The notes beneath the pieces are model-generated. The model was not told the DNA's origin. It did no database searches and was given only the letters and a program-made list of their open reading frames with translations. Source: Siminovitchia sediminis (GTDB taxonomy: Bacteria > Bacillota > Bacilli > Bacillales > Bacillaceae_C). From it: DNA of 58,815 nucleotides. This document shows, piece by piece, positions 24,960 through 34,096 of this stretch (its first letter is position 1; each line of letters begins with the position of its first letter). Location: NCBI RefSeq assembly GCF_042680885.1, contig NZ_JBHUEO010000011.1, positions 1 through 58,815 on the forward strand. Reading direction: 5' to 3'. The translations under genes and the position numbers were made by a program.

Positions 24960-27143
24960 TTAAATAAGCTGATGATCAAAAACCCCCGCTATTTCTTTTT
25001 CTTGGGAGCCGGCTTCTTTTTCAGCCCCGTCCCCTAATTCGTACACAACTTTATTTATTTTCCCTGTAAAAGGAAAGCCTTGATTGCAATATATTTCATT
25101 TACTTGGGACAATCCATCCTTGCCGATATCCAAACCGCCGTGCGCCAGTCGATACGGCAATGTTTGAGCAATCGGAGCTTCTCCTACCTTTTTGTCATTG
25201 ATATAGAGAATGCCGATCCCTGTACCTTTCTCCTTGTGCCTAAACTCAAATTTTAGTGTGGATGCCCCTACAGGAACATGGGCGTCCGATTCAACTTTAT
25301 AAACCGTTCCGACAAAATTGTATTCAAAAAACAAATGATTATTTTTGATATAAATGACATATCCGCTGTCATGATCACCATGAGCAACAAGGGCACCTTC
25401 GGAAGAAGCATCTGCTCTTTCGATCGGAATGGTAATGCTGTAAGACTTATTCATAATTTGCGGAGCTGCAAAAGTTCCCAAATGTGCCAATCCAGGATAG
25501 TAAATAAACTTTTTACGTGCTGTAACTGAATCTGGAGGGATAAAAGAAGACAGCTCCACTGTTTTATCATTTAATGGCAGCACATTATACTTCTTGGCTT
25601 CTTCCCACCATAGATCTATCAATTCCTGTAATTTTTCAGGGTATTCTTTTGCCAAGTCATTGGCTTCAGCAATATCCTCTTCCAAAAAGTAAAGCTCCCA
25701 TTTATCCTCCTCAAACGGCACTCCTTTTTTATGATGAGTTACAGCTTTCCAGCCTTTATGCACAATCGCCCTGTGACCGAACATTTCAAAGTATTGCGTA
25801 TCCCTTGCTGAAGGAAGCTCCGCCCCATCAAAGGAATAGCTCATACTGGTTCCATGCATGGGCATTTGCGGTACCCCATGATAAACTTCAGGCCGCTGAA
25901 GCTGAAGGATATCCAACACAGTAGGTGTGACATCAATAGCATGATGGAATTGAGTTCGAATCCCGCCCTTTTCTGTAATCCCTTTTGGCCAATGAAGGAT
26001 AAATGGTACTCTCGTCCCACCAAAGTGAGTGGTCTGTTTGTATTGTCTGAAAGGTGTGTTCCCGACCTGTGCCCATCCCTTGGGATAATTGGTACCCGCT
26101 CTTGGCCCTCCCATCTCGTCAATCTTTTCTAATTGATCCTCGATTTTTTCCTCCATTGCATTAAAAAACATGGATTGATTCACCGAACCATTAAATCCGC
26201 CTTCCTGGCTGGCTCCGTTGTCCGACAGAAACACAATCACCGTTTCATCCAGCTTGCCGATCCCTTCAAGAAAATGAATGAGACGGCCAATCTGGGCATC
26301 TGTATGTGTAAGAAATCCGGAATAAACTTCCTGAAATTTAGCAAATACCAACTTTTCATCATCCGTTAACTCTTCCCACGCTTTAATCCCTTCGTTTCTA
26401 GGTACCAGTGGTGTCGATTCCGGAACAATCCCCAATTCCTTTTGACGCCTCAGCCGTTGTTCCCTAATCACATCCCAACCGCATTCATACATCCCTTTGT
26501 ACATATCAATATACTCTTTTGGGGCCTGGTGCGGCGCATGCTGGGCACCGAAGGACAAATATAAAAAGAAAGGCTTGTCCGGCGTAACAGATACCTGGTC
26601 TGTAATAAATTGCGCAGCCATGTCCACCAGGTCTTCGGAAAGATGGTAATCCTCTTTTTCTGGTGGTTCAACCATGTGGTTATCATAGGTCAGCTCGGGA
26701 TAAAACTGATTTGTTTCCGGTCCCAAAAATCCATAATAACGCTCAAACCCTTTGGCTAACGGCCAATTTTCAAACGGTCCGGCAGGCGTTAACTGATGAA
26801 TGGGCGCTAAATGCCATTTTCCTGAAGCCATTGTGCTATATCCTTGATCCTTAAGTATTTCGGCAACGGTTGCTGCAGCCGGTGTAATTCGCCCTCGAAT
26901 ACTTGGATGCTCAGGTCCCAAGTCAAAATCAGCTACTGACCCCATCCCAACGGAATGGTTATTTCTGCCTGTCAATAAAGAAGCCCGGGTTGGTGAGCAA
27001 AGAGGCGTAACATTAAAATTATTGTATCTTAGACCATTTTCAGCAAGACGATCGATATTCGGTGTTTGAATTTCAGATCCATAACAACCAAGATCAGAAA
27101 AACCAACATCGTCCAACACAATGTAAACAATATTTGGTCTCAT
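24960..27143 (-). CDS. Cys-type arylsulfatase (type I, formylglycine-dependent)
   Basis: The 727-residue alkaline phosphatase-fold sulfatase has metal-binding Asp pair DD at residues 11-12, the modification motif CSPTR with Cys49 as the future formylglycine, ASLLTGR after it, and SGKWHLAP near residue 108. A C-terminal extension of about 200 residues is mainly beta. It hydrolyses sulfate esters, and needs the maturase at 20913. There is no N-terminal signal peptide, so it should be cytoplasmic, and the substrate must be imported. The ribosome binding site is GGAGG. It is 34 bp downstream of the VOC gene, so the two form an operon. Confidence 0.92.
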   Translation of the reverse strand: MRPNIVYIVLDDVGFSDLGCYGSEIQTPNIDRLAENGLRYNNFNVTPLCSPTRASLLTGRNNHSVGMGSVADFDLGPEHPSIRGRITPAAATVAEILKDQGYSTMASGKWHLAPIHQLTPAGPFENWPLAKGFERYYGFLGPETNQFYPELTYDNHMVEPPEKEDYHLSEDLVDMAAQFITDQVSVTPDKPFFLYLSFGAQHAPHQAPKEYIDMYKGMYECGWDVIREQRLRRQKELGIVPESTPLVPRNEGIKAWEELTDDEKLVFAKFQEVYSGFLTHTDAQIGRLIHFLEGIGKLDETVIVFLSDNGASQEGGFNGSVNQSMFFNAMEEKIEDQLEKIDEMGGPRAGTNYPKGWAQVGNTPFRQYKQTTHFGGTRVPFILHWPKGITEKGGIRTQFHHAIDVTPTVLDILQLQRPEVYHGVPQMPMHGTSMSYSFDGAELPSARDTQYFEMFGHRAIVHKGWKAVTHHKKGVPFEEDKWELYFLEEDIAEANDLAKEYPEKLQELIDLWWEEAKKYNVLPLNDKTVELSSFIPPDSVTARKKFIYYPGLAHLGTFAAPQIMNKSYSITIPIERADASSEGALVAHGDHDSGYVIYIKNNHLFFEYNFVGTVYKVESDAHVPVGASTLKFEFRHKEKGTGIGILYINDKKVGEAPIAQTLPYRLAHGGLDIGKDGLSQVNEIYCNQGFPFTGKINKVVYELGDGAEKEAGSQEKEIAGVFDHQLI

Positions 27144-27177
27144 AATATTTCCTCCAATAAAACTTAGTAATGATCAA

Positions 27178-27669
27178 CTAGGCTAAGTTACTGTACATTC
27201 TTTCAACACTATGAGTATAAATTTCTATTACATTTCCATCCGGGTCTTCACAGTAAGCCATTTTATATTCCTTTCCAGGGACAGCCGGCCAAATGCGGCT
27301 TCTTTGCTTGCCGCCATGTGACACAATTTTGTCTATCATCTCTTCAATGTTTGGATCAATGATGGACAAATGAAAAAACCCGCCTTGCCAATAATCATGT
27401 GCTGAATAGCGTATTGATTCAGGTTCTATAAATTGGAACAACTCTAACCCGACTCCACCTGCAGCACTCAAATGTGCAATTTTTACTTCTTTGATCTGCT
27501 TCCCCAGCAGATCCGTTAACACTTCCCCCATCTCCGACCCATCAGCCTTGAAAGTTACAGGCGGGGAAATGAGAGTAAATCCAAATACCTTTTCATACCA
27601 TTGAATCGCAGCATCCATGTCTGTTACATTGACCCCTACATGTGAGAAAGCTCTGGGAATAATTGTCAC
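27178..27669 (-). CDS. VOC (glyoxalase/extradiol dioxygenase fold) family protein
   Basis: This 163-residue protein starts at GTG with GGAGG eight bases upstream. It has the paired beta-alpha-beta-beta-beta modules of the VOC superfamily, with candidate metal ligands His in FSHVGVNV (about 10), Glu in VGLELFQF (about 76), His in GFFHLSI (about 98) and Glu in NVIEIYTH (about 148). VOC proteins include glyoxalase I, methylmalonyl-CoA epimerase and extradiol dioxygenases. The length fits epimerase or lyase-like members. It is cotranscribed with the sulfatase and preceded by operator O7. The reaction is unknown. Confidence 0.82.
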   Translation of the reverse strand: MTIIPRAFSHVGVNVTDMDAAIQWYEKVFGFTLISPPVTFKADGSEMGEVLTDLLGKQIKEVKIAHLSAAGGVGLELFQFIEPESIRYSAHDYWQGGFFHLSIIDPNIEEMIDKIVSHGGKQRSRIWPAVPGKEYKMAYCEDPDGNVIEIYTHSVERMYSNLA

Positions 27670-27747
27670 GACTCCTTCCTCCTTTATATAGTTTTTAAAA
27701 AAACGAGCACCGTAACCCTTCTAAACCGGGTTACCGGATTCCACTTT

Positions 27748-27790
27748 AATATATCGAAGGGTAATTATTTGAATAGTTAAGAATTTAACG
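27748..27790 (-). promoter_or_regulatory. Crp/Fnr-type operator O7 with -10 element
   Basis: AGTTAAGAATTTAACG (27775-27790) has perfect GTTAA-N4-TTAAC inner arms. The minus-strand TATATT (27748-27753) is centred exactly 32 bp away. It drives the VOC-sulfatase operon. Confidence 0.7.
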
Positions 27791-27880
27791 TATTTTATTT
27801 TTTTAACATTTACCTATCAGTTGACTTAAACATTCCGTCCGAATGCGAACTTTACGAAAATACCCTATTTTAAACACAAA

Positions 27881-27904
27881 AAAAGCGCGAGGATTCGCGC
27901 TTTT
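27881..27904 (-). terminator. Terminator of the sigma-54 operon
   Basis: AAAAGCGCGA (27881-27890) pairs perfectly with TCGCGCTTTT (27895-27904) around a 4-nt loop, with A-rich and T-rich flanks. It closes the ten-gene operon that starts at 36603. Confidence 0.85.
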
Positions 27905-27920
27905 AATTCTTTAAGAAACT

Positions 27921-28454
27921 CTATTCCTCCTCCGAAGAGACCAATGACACTTGGTAATCCTTCTGCCACAAATCAATGTACTCCTCAGCATTTTCAACAA
28001 TATCGTATACTTCTTTTTCTGTCAGATCGCGTACTACCTTTGCAGGAATGCCCATTGCCAATTTACCTGTTGGAATAATGGTACCTGGGGTAACGACAGC
28101 ACCGGCTGCGACTTGTGCACCTTTTTTTATAACCGCCCCATCTAGCACTGTTGCTCCGATCCCGATCAGGGCTTTGTCTTCAATAGTACATGCATGTAGG
28201 ATCACACCGTGTCCAATTGTAACTTTCTTTCCTATTTTCAGCGGATGTTCTGGCGTAACATGACAGATACTTCCATCTTGGATATTAGATCCTTCTCCAA
28301 CTTCAATATAATTGCCATCGTCACCTCTTAATACCGCTTGTGGCCAGATGCTGGCACCTTTAGCAATTCGTACATCCCCAATAACTAGAGCGGATTCATG
28401 AATAAAAGCTTCTGAATGAATGGAAGGTATTCTTTCTCTTAAATATTGAATCAT
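27921..28454 (-). CDS. Gamma-carbonic anhydrase family protein
   Basis: The 177-residue protein is a left-handed beta-helix of hexapeptide repeats (VIGDVRIAKGASIWPQAVLRGD, QDGSICHV, TIGHGVILHACTIEDKALIGIGATV). The histidines near TIGHGVILHA match the zinc ligands of gamma-class enzymes such as CaiE, PaaY and YrdA. PaaY-type members are thioesterases or accessory proteins in CoA-linked catabolism, which suits its place after a CoA-transferase gene. The ATG at 28454 is preferred because the GTG four codons earlier overlaps the GGGGG ribosome binding site. It is the last gene of the operon. Confidence 0.88.
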   Translation of the reverse strand: MIQYLRERIPSIHSEAFIHESALVIGDVRIAKGASIWPQAVLRGDDGNYIEVGEGSNIQDGSICHVTPEHPLKIGKKVTIGHGVILHACTIEDKALIGIGATVLDGAVIKKGAQVAAGAVVTPGTIIPTGKLAMGIPAKVVRDLTEKEVYDIVENAEEYIDLWQKDYQVSLVSSEEE

Positions 28455-28475
28455 TTTTATATACACCCCCTTTTT

Positions 28476-29633
28476 TCACCTAGATAAAGCAGTAGGTTCC
28501 AGTCCGAGCTCGGCCAAAATTTCCTCGTTATGTTCTCCCAAAACCGGTGCTGCCTTATTTATTTTTCCTGGTGTTTTCGATAACTTAACAGGGATGCCCA
28601 ACGCTTTTATTTTTCCGGCAACAGGATGCTCAACCTCTTCCACCATTTGCCTAGCAAAGGTATGCGGATCATTCAGGGACTCAGGGTACGTATTAATTGG
28701 TCCAGCAGGAATTCCGACTTCTTCAAATTTTTCCAGCCAATATGATCTTGGGTGTTCGCTTGTTTTTTCCTCAATTAAGTCCACAAAAACATCAAGGTAC
28801 TTAATTCTGGATGGATCGTCCTTAAAGCGTTCATCATCCAAAAATTCCGGCCTTCCGATGATGCGGCAAAACTCCGGCCAATGATGAGGTGTGTCCGCAC
28901 CAACTGTAAAATATCCGTCACTAGCTTTGAATGCCTGGTAAGGAGCTGAAAGCCTGTGCCCGCTACCTGTAGGCATTGGCGTCTCGCCGCTTACCCAATA
29001 TTGTGTACTTTCCCAAACGGAAAGTGCCAACCCTGTATCAAACAATGAGGCATCAATATATTGTCCTTCACTGGTATGCTCCCGTGAATACAGAGCTGAG
29101 AGAATTCCATAAACAGAAAACAATGCAACTCCCAAGTCTGTAATTGGAAGGCCACATTTAACAGGATTACCGCCTCTTTCTCCCGTAACACTCATAATTC
29201 CTGTCATGCCTTGTGCAATGAGATCGTATCCTCCTCGAGAAGAATAAGGACCAAATTGTCCAAAGCCGGAAATCGAACAATAAATCAAGCGAGGATTAAT
29301 TTTGCTCAAAGTTTCATAATCAACGCCCAGTCTCTTGGAAACTCCAGGTCGATAGTTTTCTACAAGAATATCCGCTGTTTCTATTAATTTATAAAAGACT
29401 TCCCTGCCTTCTCTTGATTTCAAATTAATTGTCATGCTTCTCTTATTCCTGTTAATGGCCATAAAAGCAGCGCTCTGCCCATCAATATGCGGCGGCCATC
29501 TTCTCGTATTTTCGCCGCTTGGCGGTTCAATTTTGATTACATCTGCGCCCATGTCTGCTAAAAGCATACTGCAATATGGACCTGCCATCACCTGACTTAC
29601 ATCTACAACACGAATGCCTTTCAATGCGCCCAT
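28476..29633 (-). CDS. Class III (CaiB/BaiF) CoA-transferase
   Basis: The 385-residue protein shows the family N-terminus GIRVVDVSQVMAGPYCSMLLADMGADVIKIEPP, the NRNKRSMTINLKS segment and EGQYIDASLFDTGLAL, whose last Asp matches the catalytic aspartate that forms the acyl-anhydride. It would move CoA between an acyl-CoA and a free acid, activating the imported carboxylate. The start may be the ATG at 29633 or a TTG three codons upstream, both within reach of GGAGAAGGG. It lies in the sigma-54 operon between a NicX-like enzyme and gamma-carbonic anhydrase. Confidence 0.9.
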   Translation of the reverse strand: MGALKGIRVVDVSQVMAGPYCSMLLADMGADVIKIEPPSGENTRRWPPHIDGQSAAFMAINRNKRSMTINLKSREGREVFYKLIETADILVENYRPGVSKRLGVDYETLSKINPRLIYCSISGFGQFGPYSSRGGYDLIAQGMTGIMSVTGERGGNPVKCGLPITDLGVALFSVYGILSALYSREHTSEGQYIDASLFDTGLALSVWESTQYWVSGETPMPTGSGHRLSAPYQAFKASDGYFTVGADTPHHWPEFCRIIGRPEFLDDERFKDDPSRIKYLDVFVDLIEEKTSEHPRSYWLEKFEEVGIPAGPINTYPESLNDPHTFARQMVEEVEHPVAGKIKALGIPVKLSKTPGKINKAAPVLGEHNEEILAELGLEPTALSR

Positions 29634-29682
29634 TTTATCCAATCCCTTCTCCTACTAATCTTTGATGTGTAATTAAGTCTAA

Positions 29683-30675
29683 TTAAGAATTAATTAAGTC
29701 ATTTTCAAATAAGTGAAGTTGATTATTCTGCAATACCGTATCCCCGTCAATTTCTACCGTTGCATCCTTTACAACCATGTCATAGTGTCCATTGGCCACT
29801 ATTTTTCCGCCTATATACGCATTTGTTCCTATAGCTATATGGATTGTTCCAAATACTCCTTCATCACTCAGCATACTGTTTTCCAATTCACATTCAGGGT
29901 TCATCCCGATTCCAAATTCAGCAATAACGTAAATATTACCCTCTTCATCATTTTTTTCTTCCAGAACTTTCTTGAATGCTTCCGCTTCTTTGCCTCCAGT
30001 AATACTAACCGCCCTTCCTTTCTTAAACTCTACAACGACGGGAGTTTCCACCAACCCCACACCAGGTATACTTCCATCCACTACCAGGACACCTTCAGCC
30101 GAATCTTCCACTGGCGCAATACTGGATTCTATGCAATGTGCCGCAGAAACATCTACTGAATTGGCAAATCCTGTCAAGGCCCTTCCTTCCCGTCCTTGGA
30201 GGGAAATCTGTAAATCCGTACCATTTGGAGTCGTGATTCGGGCACTTTTCCCTTTGGTCAATAACTCAGAGAGCCTTTCCACATTTGGTCTGATTGCTTC
30301 AAAATCAGCATTTAAGCCTTTGCTTAATAAAATGCCATCGTGCGACTCCGGTAATATAACAATTCTTGCTCCTACTTTCTGTGCTTCATGCCGCGCTTTT
30401 GTGTGAGCAATGTTGTAAGTGGTGGGCGCAATAACCACATCTACTTCTTTCATAGCTGCTGCTACCGGTTCCGGCAAAGCATCGCCGTGCCCTCTTCTTG
30501 GCGGCATTGACATGGTGAGAGGTTCTGCACCCAAAGAATATGTGACGGAAGCAAGCGTTTTGGTTATATTCTCGGTCAAAAAATCTGTTAGAATAAGAAC
30601 CCTTTCTCCTTCTTTAACGCCGGCCAATGTTTTTACCAAGGCAGTTGCACCCTTGTGTTCTAATATTTCCTTCAT
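29683..30675 (-). CDS. NicX/M29 aminopeptidase-like metalloenzyme, paralogue 1
   Basis: The 330-residue protein belongs to the thermophilic aminopeptidase (M29) superfamily branch that includes 2,5-dihydroxypyridine 5,6-dioxygenase NicX. C-terminal ligands seen are His in FGTIHIAIG (about 273) and the H-x-D of NGHYDMVV (about 296-298), corresponding to the His-His-Asp iron site described for NicX. It could be an extradiol-type ring-cleaving dioxygenase or a hydrolase. It is a paralogue of the protein at 35623 (FGTMHIGIG, GHCDLVM) in the same operon. AAAGGAG precedes the ATG. Confidence 0.75.
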   Translation of the reverse strand: MKEILEHKGATALVKTLAGVKEGERVLILTDFLTENITKTLASVTYSLGAEPLTMSMPPRRGHGDALPEPVAAAMKEVDVVIAPTTYNIAHTKARHEAQKVGARIVILPESHDGILLSKGLNADFEAIRPNVERLSELLTKGKSARITTPNGTDLQISLQGREGRALTGFANSVDVSAAHCIESSIAPVEDSAEGVLVVDGSIPGVGLVETPVVVEFKKGRAVSITGGKEAEAFKKVLEEKNDEEGNIYVIAEFGIGMNPECELENSMLSDEGVFGTIHIAIGTNAYIGGKIVANGHYDMVVKDATVEIDGDTVLQNNQLHLFENDLINS

Positions 30676-30698
30676 TCTGATAACTCCTTTTATAGCTG

Positions 30699-31463
30699 TT
30701 ATTTTCCGATGAACACAGGTTTTTCTTTTTTAAAAAAGGCTTCTATGGCATGCTTATGATCTCTTGTATCCTGGCATCTTACGAATGCATCCAACTCCTC
30801 GGACATGGCTTCTTGCCAAGTAGAATCCATAGTCGTTTGGATAATATGCTTTGCATTTTGAACAGCAACCGGAGCCCTCGAAACGATCATCTCCGCCCAT
30901 TCCATAGCTTCATTTAGCAATTGATCATGCGGGACCACTGCGTTGGCTAAGCCTCTTTGGTATAGTTCTTCTGCCTTCACAGTTCTGCCTGTTAAAATAA
31001 TATCCTTTGCATAAGCTTCGCCTACGAGACGAACCAAACGCGTAGGTCCAACGACCAGCCCTACTTTGACTCCTGCGGCACAAAGCTTTGCATTTTCGGA
31101 CATAACCCGGAAATCACAAGCCAGAACCAGTTCAAATCCTCCGCCAAAAGCATATCCGTTTACAGCAGCAATTACAGGCTGCGGCATTTCATTGACAACA
31201 TCATAAACTCTACAATCTTCTTCCAAAAATTTTCGTACTGTTTCTTGGGTCAATTCCCCTTCTTCATTCAAGTCTGCACCTGCACAAAACGCACGGTCAC
31301 CCTCCCCAGTTAATATAATGACCCTAACATCAGGGTTCGTTTTCAACTTTTCCATCAAAGGAACAAACTCATCCCTAAATTCTTTTGTTAAAATATTCAT
31401 TGGCGGATTATTAATCGTAATCGTACAAATATAATTGGCTATATCAACCTTTACATAATTCAA
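30699..31463 (-). CDS. Enoyl-CoA hydratase/isomerase (crotonase) family protein
   Basis: The 254-residue crotonase-fold protein has an oxyanion-hole segment FCAGADLNE and a second one VNGYAFGGGFELVLACDFRV, whose Glu (about 112) matches a catalytic residue. The position of the second Glu is less clear (AGVKVGLVVGPTRLV), so hydratase, isomerase or hydrolase activity is open. The start is TTG at 31463 with GGAG eight bases upstream, overlapping the stop of the permease gene. It acts on an acyl-CoA, presumably made by the CoA-transferase in the same operon. Confidence 0.9.
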   Translation of the reverse strand: MNYVKVDIANYICTITINNPPMNILTKEFRDEFVPLMEKLKTNPDVRVIILTGEGDRAFCAGADLNEEGELTQETVRKFLEEDCRVYDVVNEMPQPVIAAVNGYAFGGGFELVLACDFRVMSENAKLCAAGVKVGLVVGPTRLVRLVGEAYAKDIILTGRTVKAEELYQRGLANAVVPHDQLLNEAMEWAEMIVSRAPVAVQNAKHIIQTTMDSTWQEAMSEELDAFVRCQDTRDHKHAIEAFFKKEKPVFIGK

Positions 31464-32581
31464 ATGGCCTTCTCCTCTCTAAGTTTCTTACTCTTTTTTT
31501 CTGAAAAATCTTCTAGTGTGCCATCAATGCCTTTACTTCTTTGATATTTATCCCAGAGGATCACGGCGAACGGACATAAGATCGATGTCGTAATAGTGGC
31601 GATGGATATTTGTATGGTTGCGAGATTCGCAATATCCTGGAAAGCTTGTGCTTTTTCAGCAGACATCAGCCCTGCACCCGCACTAACTGATGCAGCTGCT
31701 GCTACAGCAGCTGGTGTTCCAACCGCGTTTCCTGCAGTAGAAGCCTCGGCCACTGGACCGATTGTGCTCTTTTCTCCAAACAACCTGTATACAGCTACAC
31801 CAACCGCACCAGTAAAGATCAATGTCGCAAATCCTAATACAAGTCCTCCCCACACTGCCTCCGGTTCAAAGAAGCTCATGAAGTTCATTCCTGCACCAAG
31901 ACAAAAAGCGAAGAACGGAACGAGTAATGTTTCACCCGGCTTTAAAAATTCCCTGATGTCTTCATCCAAATTCCCCAACAACATCCCTAAAACGATAGGA
32001 AGCAAGACTGCTATGAAGGCAATGATAGGGAAGTTAGCTCCCACCATTCCCAATGCAATCATCGTCATGAAAGGTCCATCATTTAAACATAGAACCGAAA
32101 TGGCTCCAACATCTGAACGGTTTCCATATTGGCCTGTAAGTACGGCATACATCCCCTCATTACCGTTTGTCATTGCTGCAATAATGGCCAAAGTGGATAA
32201 TCCGAGAAAGCCATGCATAGGATCAAATACCATACCAAACCCTATACCAATGGCAATTCCTGTAAGTCCCTTGCTGAGTGTTAATAGAATTCCTTTTTTT
32301 AACGCTCTTCCGCCGACACGCAAGTTCATCTGGCTTCCTGCACAGAAGAGAAATAACCCGATTAATGTTAATGTTCCAGTTTTAAATAACGCTTCTGAAA
32401 ATCCTCCAATTCTCATAAATTCGTAAATGCCTTCTTCAACCGGGGCGACTCCCAGAGATTTCAGGAAGTTCATGATAAATGGTATATGGAGCTGGTCAAT
32501 TGTATTTAATAGGGCTCCAAACATAAGTGGAACAACCATTAATCCGCCGGGTATTTTTTCAACCTTTTGCATAATTTTCAT
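31460..32581 (-). CDS. KdgT-like 2-keto-3-deoxygluconate permease family transporter
   Basis: The 373-residue membrane protein has about ten hydrophobic segments and the family motifs IPGGLMVVPLMFGALLNT at the N-terminus and STAGNAVGTPAAVAAA toward the C-terminus. KdgT proteins import 2-keto-3-deoxygluconate with protons, and relatives take other small acids. The ATG at 32581 follows GGTGG; four more codons upstream are not needed. It is odd in sitting in one operon with a complete TctABC carboxylate transporter, so the operon carries two unrelated uptake systems. Confidence 0.85.
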   Translation of the reverse strand: MKIMQKVEKIPGGLMVVPLMFGALLNTIDQLHIPFIMNFLKSLGVAPVEEGIYEFMRIGGFSEALFKTGTLTLIGLFLFCAGSQMNLRVGGRALKKGILLTLSKGLTGIAIGIGFGMVFDPMHGFLGLSTLAIIAAMTNGNEGMYAVLTGQYGNRSDVGAISVLCLNDGPFMTMIALGMVGANFPIIAFIAVLLPIVLGMLLGNLDEDIREFLKPGETLLVPFFAFCLGAGMNFMSFFEPEAVWGGLVLGFATLIFTGAVGVAVYRLFGEKSTIGPVAEASTAGNAVGTPAAVAAAASVSAGAGLMSAEKAQAFQDIANLATIQISIATITTSILCPFAVILWDKYQRSKGIDGTLEDFSEKKSKKLREEKAI

Positions 32582-32624
32582 TAAACTCACCACCGTTAGT
32601 TATTCCACAGTCAAGATATATTGT

Positions 32625-33065
32625 TTAAGGAAAGCTGATTAACATAACTTTTTCAAAAAATACATACAAGAAACCAATCATACCAAATGAAATAAGTGTT
32701 GCCGTATACCACCGGACTTCTTTAAAATACAACAGTCCAACGATAAGGAATATAAACGAAGAAGCAAGAAATCCAATTAAAGGCATAGCCAAGAATATAT
32801 AAACTGCCATAAGAAGTATGAATATGACTCCCCTTTTTATCGCTGGAAAAGGAAGTTTTTTTGTTCCTTTTGTTTCGTTGTTCTTTAAAGAAGAAAGCAA
32901 TTGCCAAACAGCAAGTCCCATCAATATAAAACCCAGCAACAAAGGAAAGGATCTCGACGAGTTTAATAGATGCTCTCCTTTTGGAAATTGATAGCTTCCC
33001 ACTACAAGAAACAGTCCAATGGTTAGCACGATAATTCCCAGGATAAAGTCTTTATTGATTCTCAT
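32625..33065 (-). CDS. tctB: Tripartite tricarboxylate transporter, TctB small membrane subunit
   Basis: The 146-residue protein has four predicted membrane segments, a short charged loop (SSLKNNETKGTKKLPF) and the TctB pattern FILGIIVLTIGLFLVVGSYQFP. TctB is the small membrane subunit of TTT transporters. Its start overlaps the end of tctC by four bases, with GAGGATGA as ribosome binding site. The gene order here is tctA-tctC-tctB. Confidence 0.88.
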   Translation of the reverse strand: MRINKDFILGIIVLTIGLFLVVGSYQFPKGEHLLNSSRSFPLLLGFILMGLAVWQLLSSLKNNETKGTKKLPFPAIKRGVIFILLMAVYIFLAMPLIGFLASSFIFLIVGLLYFKEVRWYTATLISFGMIGFLYVFFEKVMLISFP

Positions 33066-34096
33066 TCATCCTCAGGCCTCTCTATTCCTACATCTTCAGG
33101 GGAACGCTCTCCTACTTCAATGTCATATAGAAGCCAACTGATTTTTTCTGTATCTTTTTTGGCGTATTCCTGACTATCTTCTATGTCAGTTAGTACAATA
33201 GCCTTTTGCTTGGCAAATTCCTTAAACTCTTCACTTTCGATGGCTTTATTGTAAGCATCCCTAATTTTTTCAACAATCTCATCGGGAGTTCCCGCTTTTA
33301 CTGCAGGCCCCCACCAAGTTCCTTCCGGTACATAAGGTTCCAATTCAGACACATATTTGGTTACAGGGTCAATTTCACCAAAACCTTCAACCTCCATCGG
33401 CTTGTTGTCCATCACAGCCAATGATCGTAAATCTCCAGCCCTAAGCAGATCTACAACTTCATTTACTCCGCTGACGGCAAAGTCTACTTCACCTTTCATT
33501 GCTGCCATTGCTGCGTTTGTTCCAGATTCATACGTAATAATTTCAGCATTACCGCCAACTGCATTATTGACAATCGCTAACGTCACATGCCATGGATCAC
33601 CAATACCGGCAACTGCTACTTTTGCATTTCCACCTTTTAACAGTTCAACAAGATCATCAAATGTTTGTAGCTCAGAATCTTTGTTTACAATAAAATTTGC
33701 GATTCCCATTGCACCAATGCCAATTTGCTCAAAATCTTTGTATGTCAAATCTGTCATTCCCATAGCAGGAAAGACACGGACTAAATCCGTCTGGAATAAA
33801 ATCGTATATCCGTCAGCATCTTGGTCATTAACATATTCCAATGCAAGTGCACTTGAAGCACCCGGCATGTTCTTTACAGCTATACTCGTTCCTAATTCCT
33901 CTTGAAGGACGGGTTGTACAGATCTCGCCATCGTATCCGTTCCCCCTCCTTCACCAAAGCCAACCACAACCTCTATCGGTTTGGTTGGATACCCATCTCC
34001 ATCGCCGGAAACTTCTTCAGCTCCAGACTGTGAACAAGCTCCAAGAACTACCAATAAACAAGTAAATAGAATAAGTAGAATCCATTTACGTTTCAT
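33062..34096 (-). CDS. tctC: Tripartite tricarboxylate transporter substrate-binding lipoprotein (TctC)
   Basis: The 344-residue protein has a lipoprotein signal (lipobox VLGAC, Cys at about 21) and the TctC/Bug-family stretch YPTKPIEVVVGFGEGGGTD, followed by PGASSALALEYV and AGTPDEIVEKIRDA. It captures a carboxylate outside the membrane and delivers it to TctA/TctB. AGGAGG precedes the ATG, and both gene ends overlap neighbours by four bases. The ligand is unknown. Confidence 0.92.
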   Translation of the reverse strand: MKRKWILLILFTCLLVVLGACSQSGAEEVSGDGDGYPTKPIEVVVGFGEGGGTDTMARSVQPVLQEELGTSIAVKNMPGASSALALEYVNDQDADGYTILFQTDLVRVFPAMGMTDLTYKDFEQIGIGAMGIANFIVNKDSELQTFDDLVELLKGGNAKVAVAGIGDPWHVTLAIVNNAVGGNAEIITYESGTNAAMAAMKGEVDFAVSGVNEVVDLLRAGDLRSLAVMDNKPMEVEGFGEIDPVTKYVSELEPYVPEGTWWGPAVKAGTPDEIVEKIRDAYNKAIESEEFKEFAKQKAIVLTDIEDSQEYAKKDTEKISWLLYDIEVGERSPEDVGIERPEDE

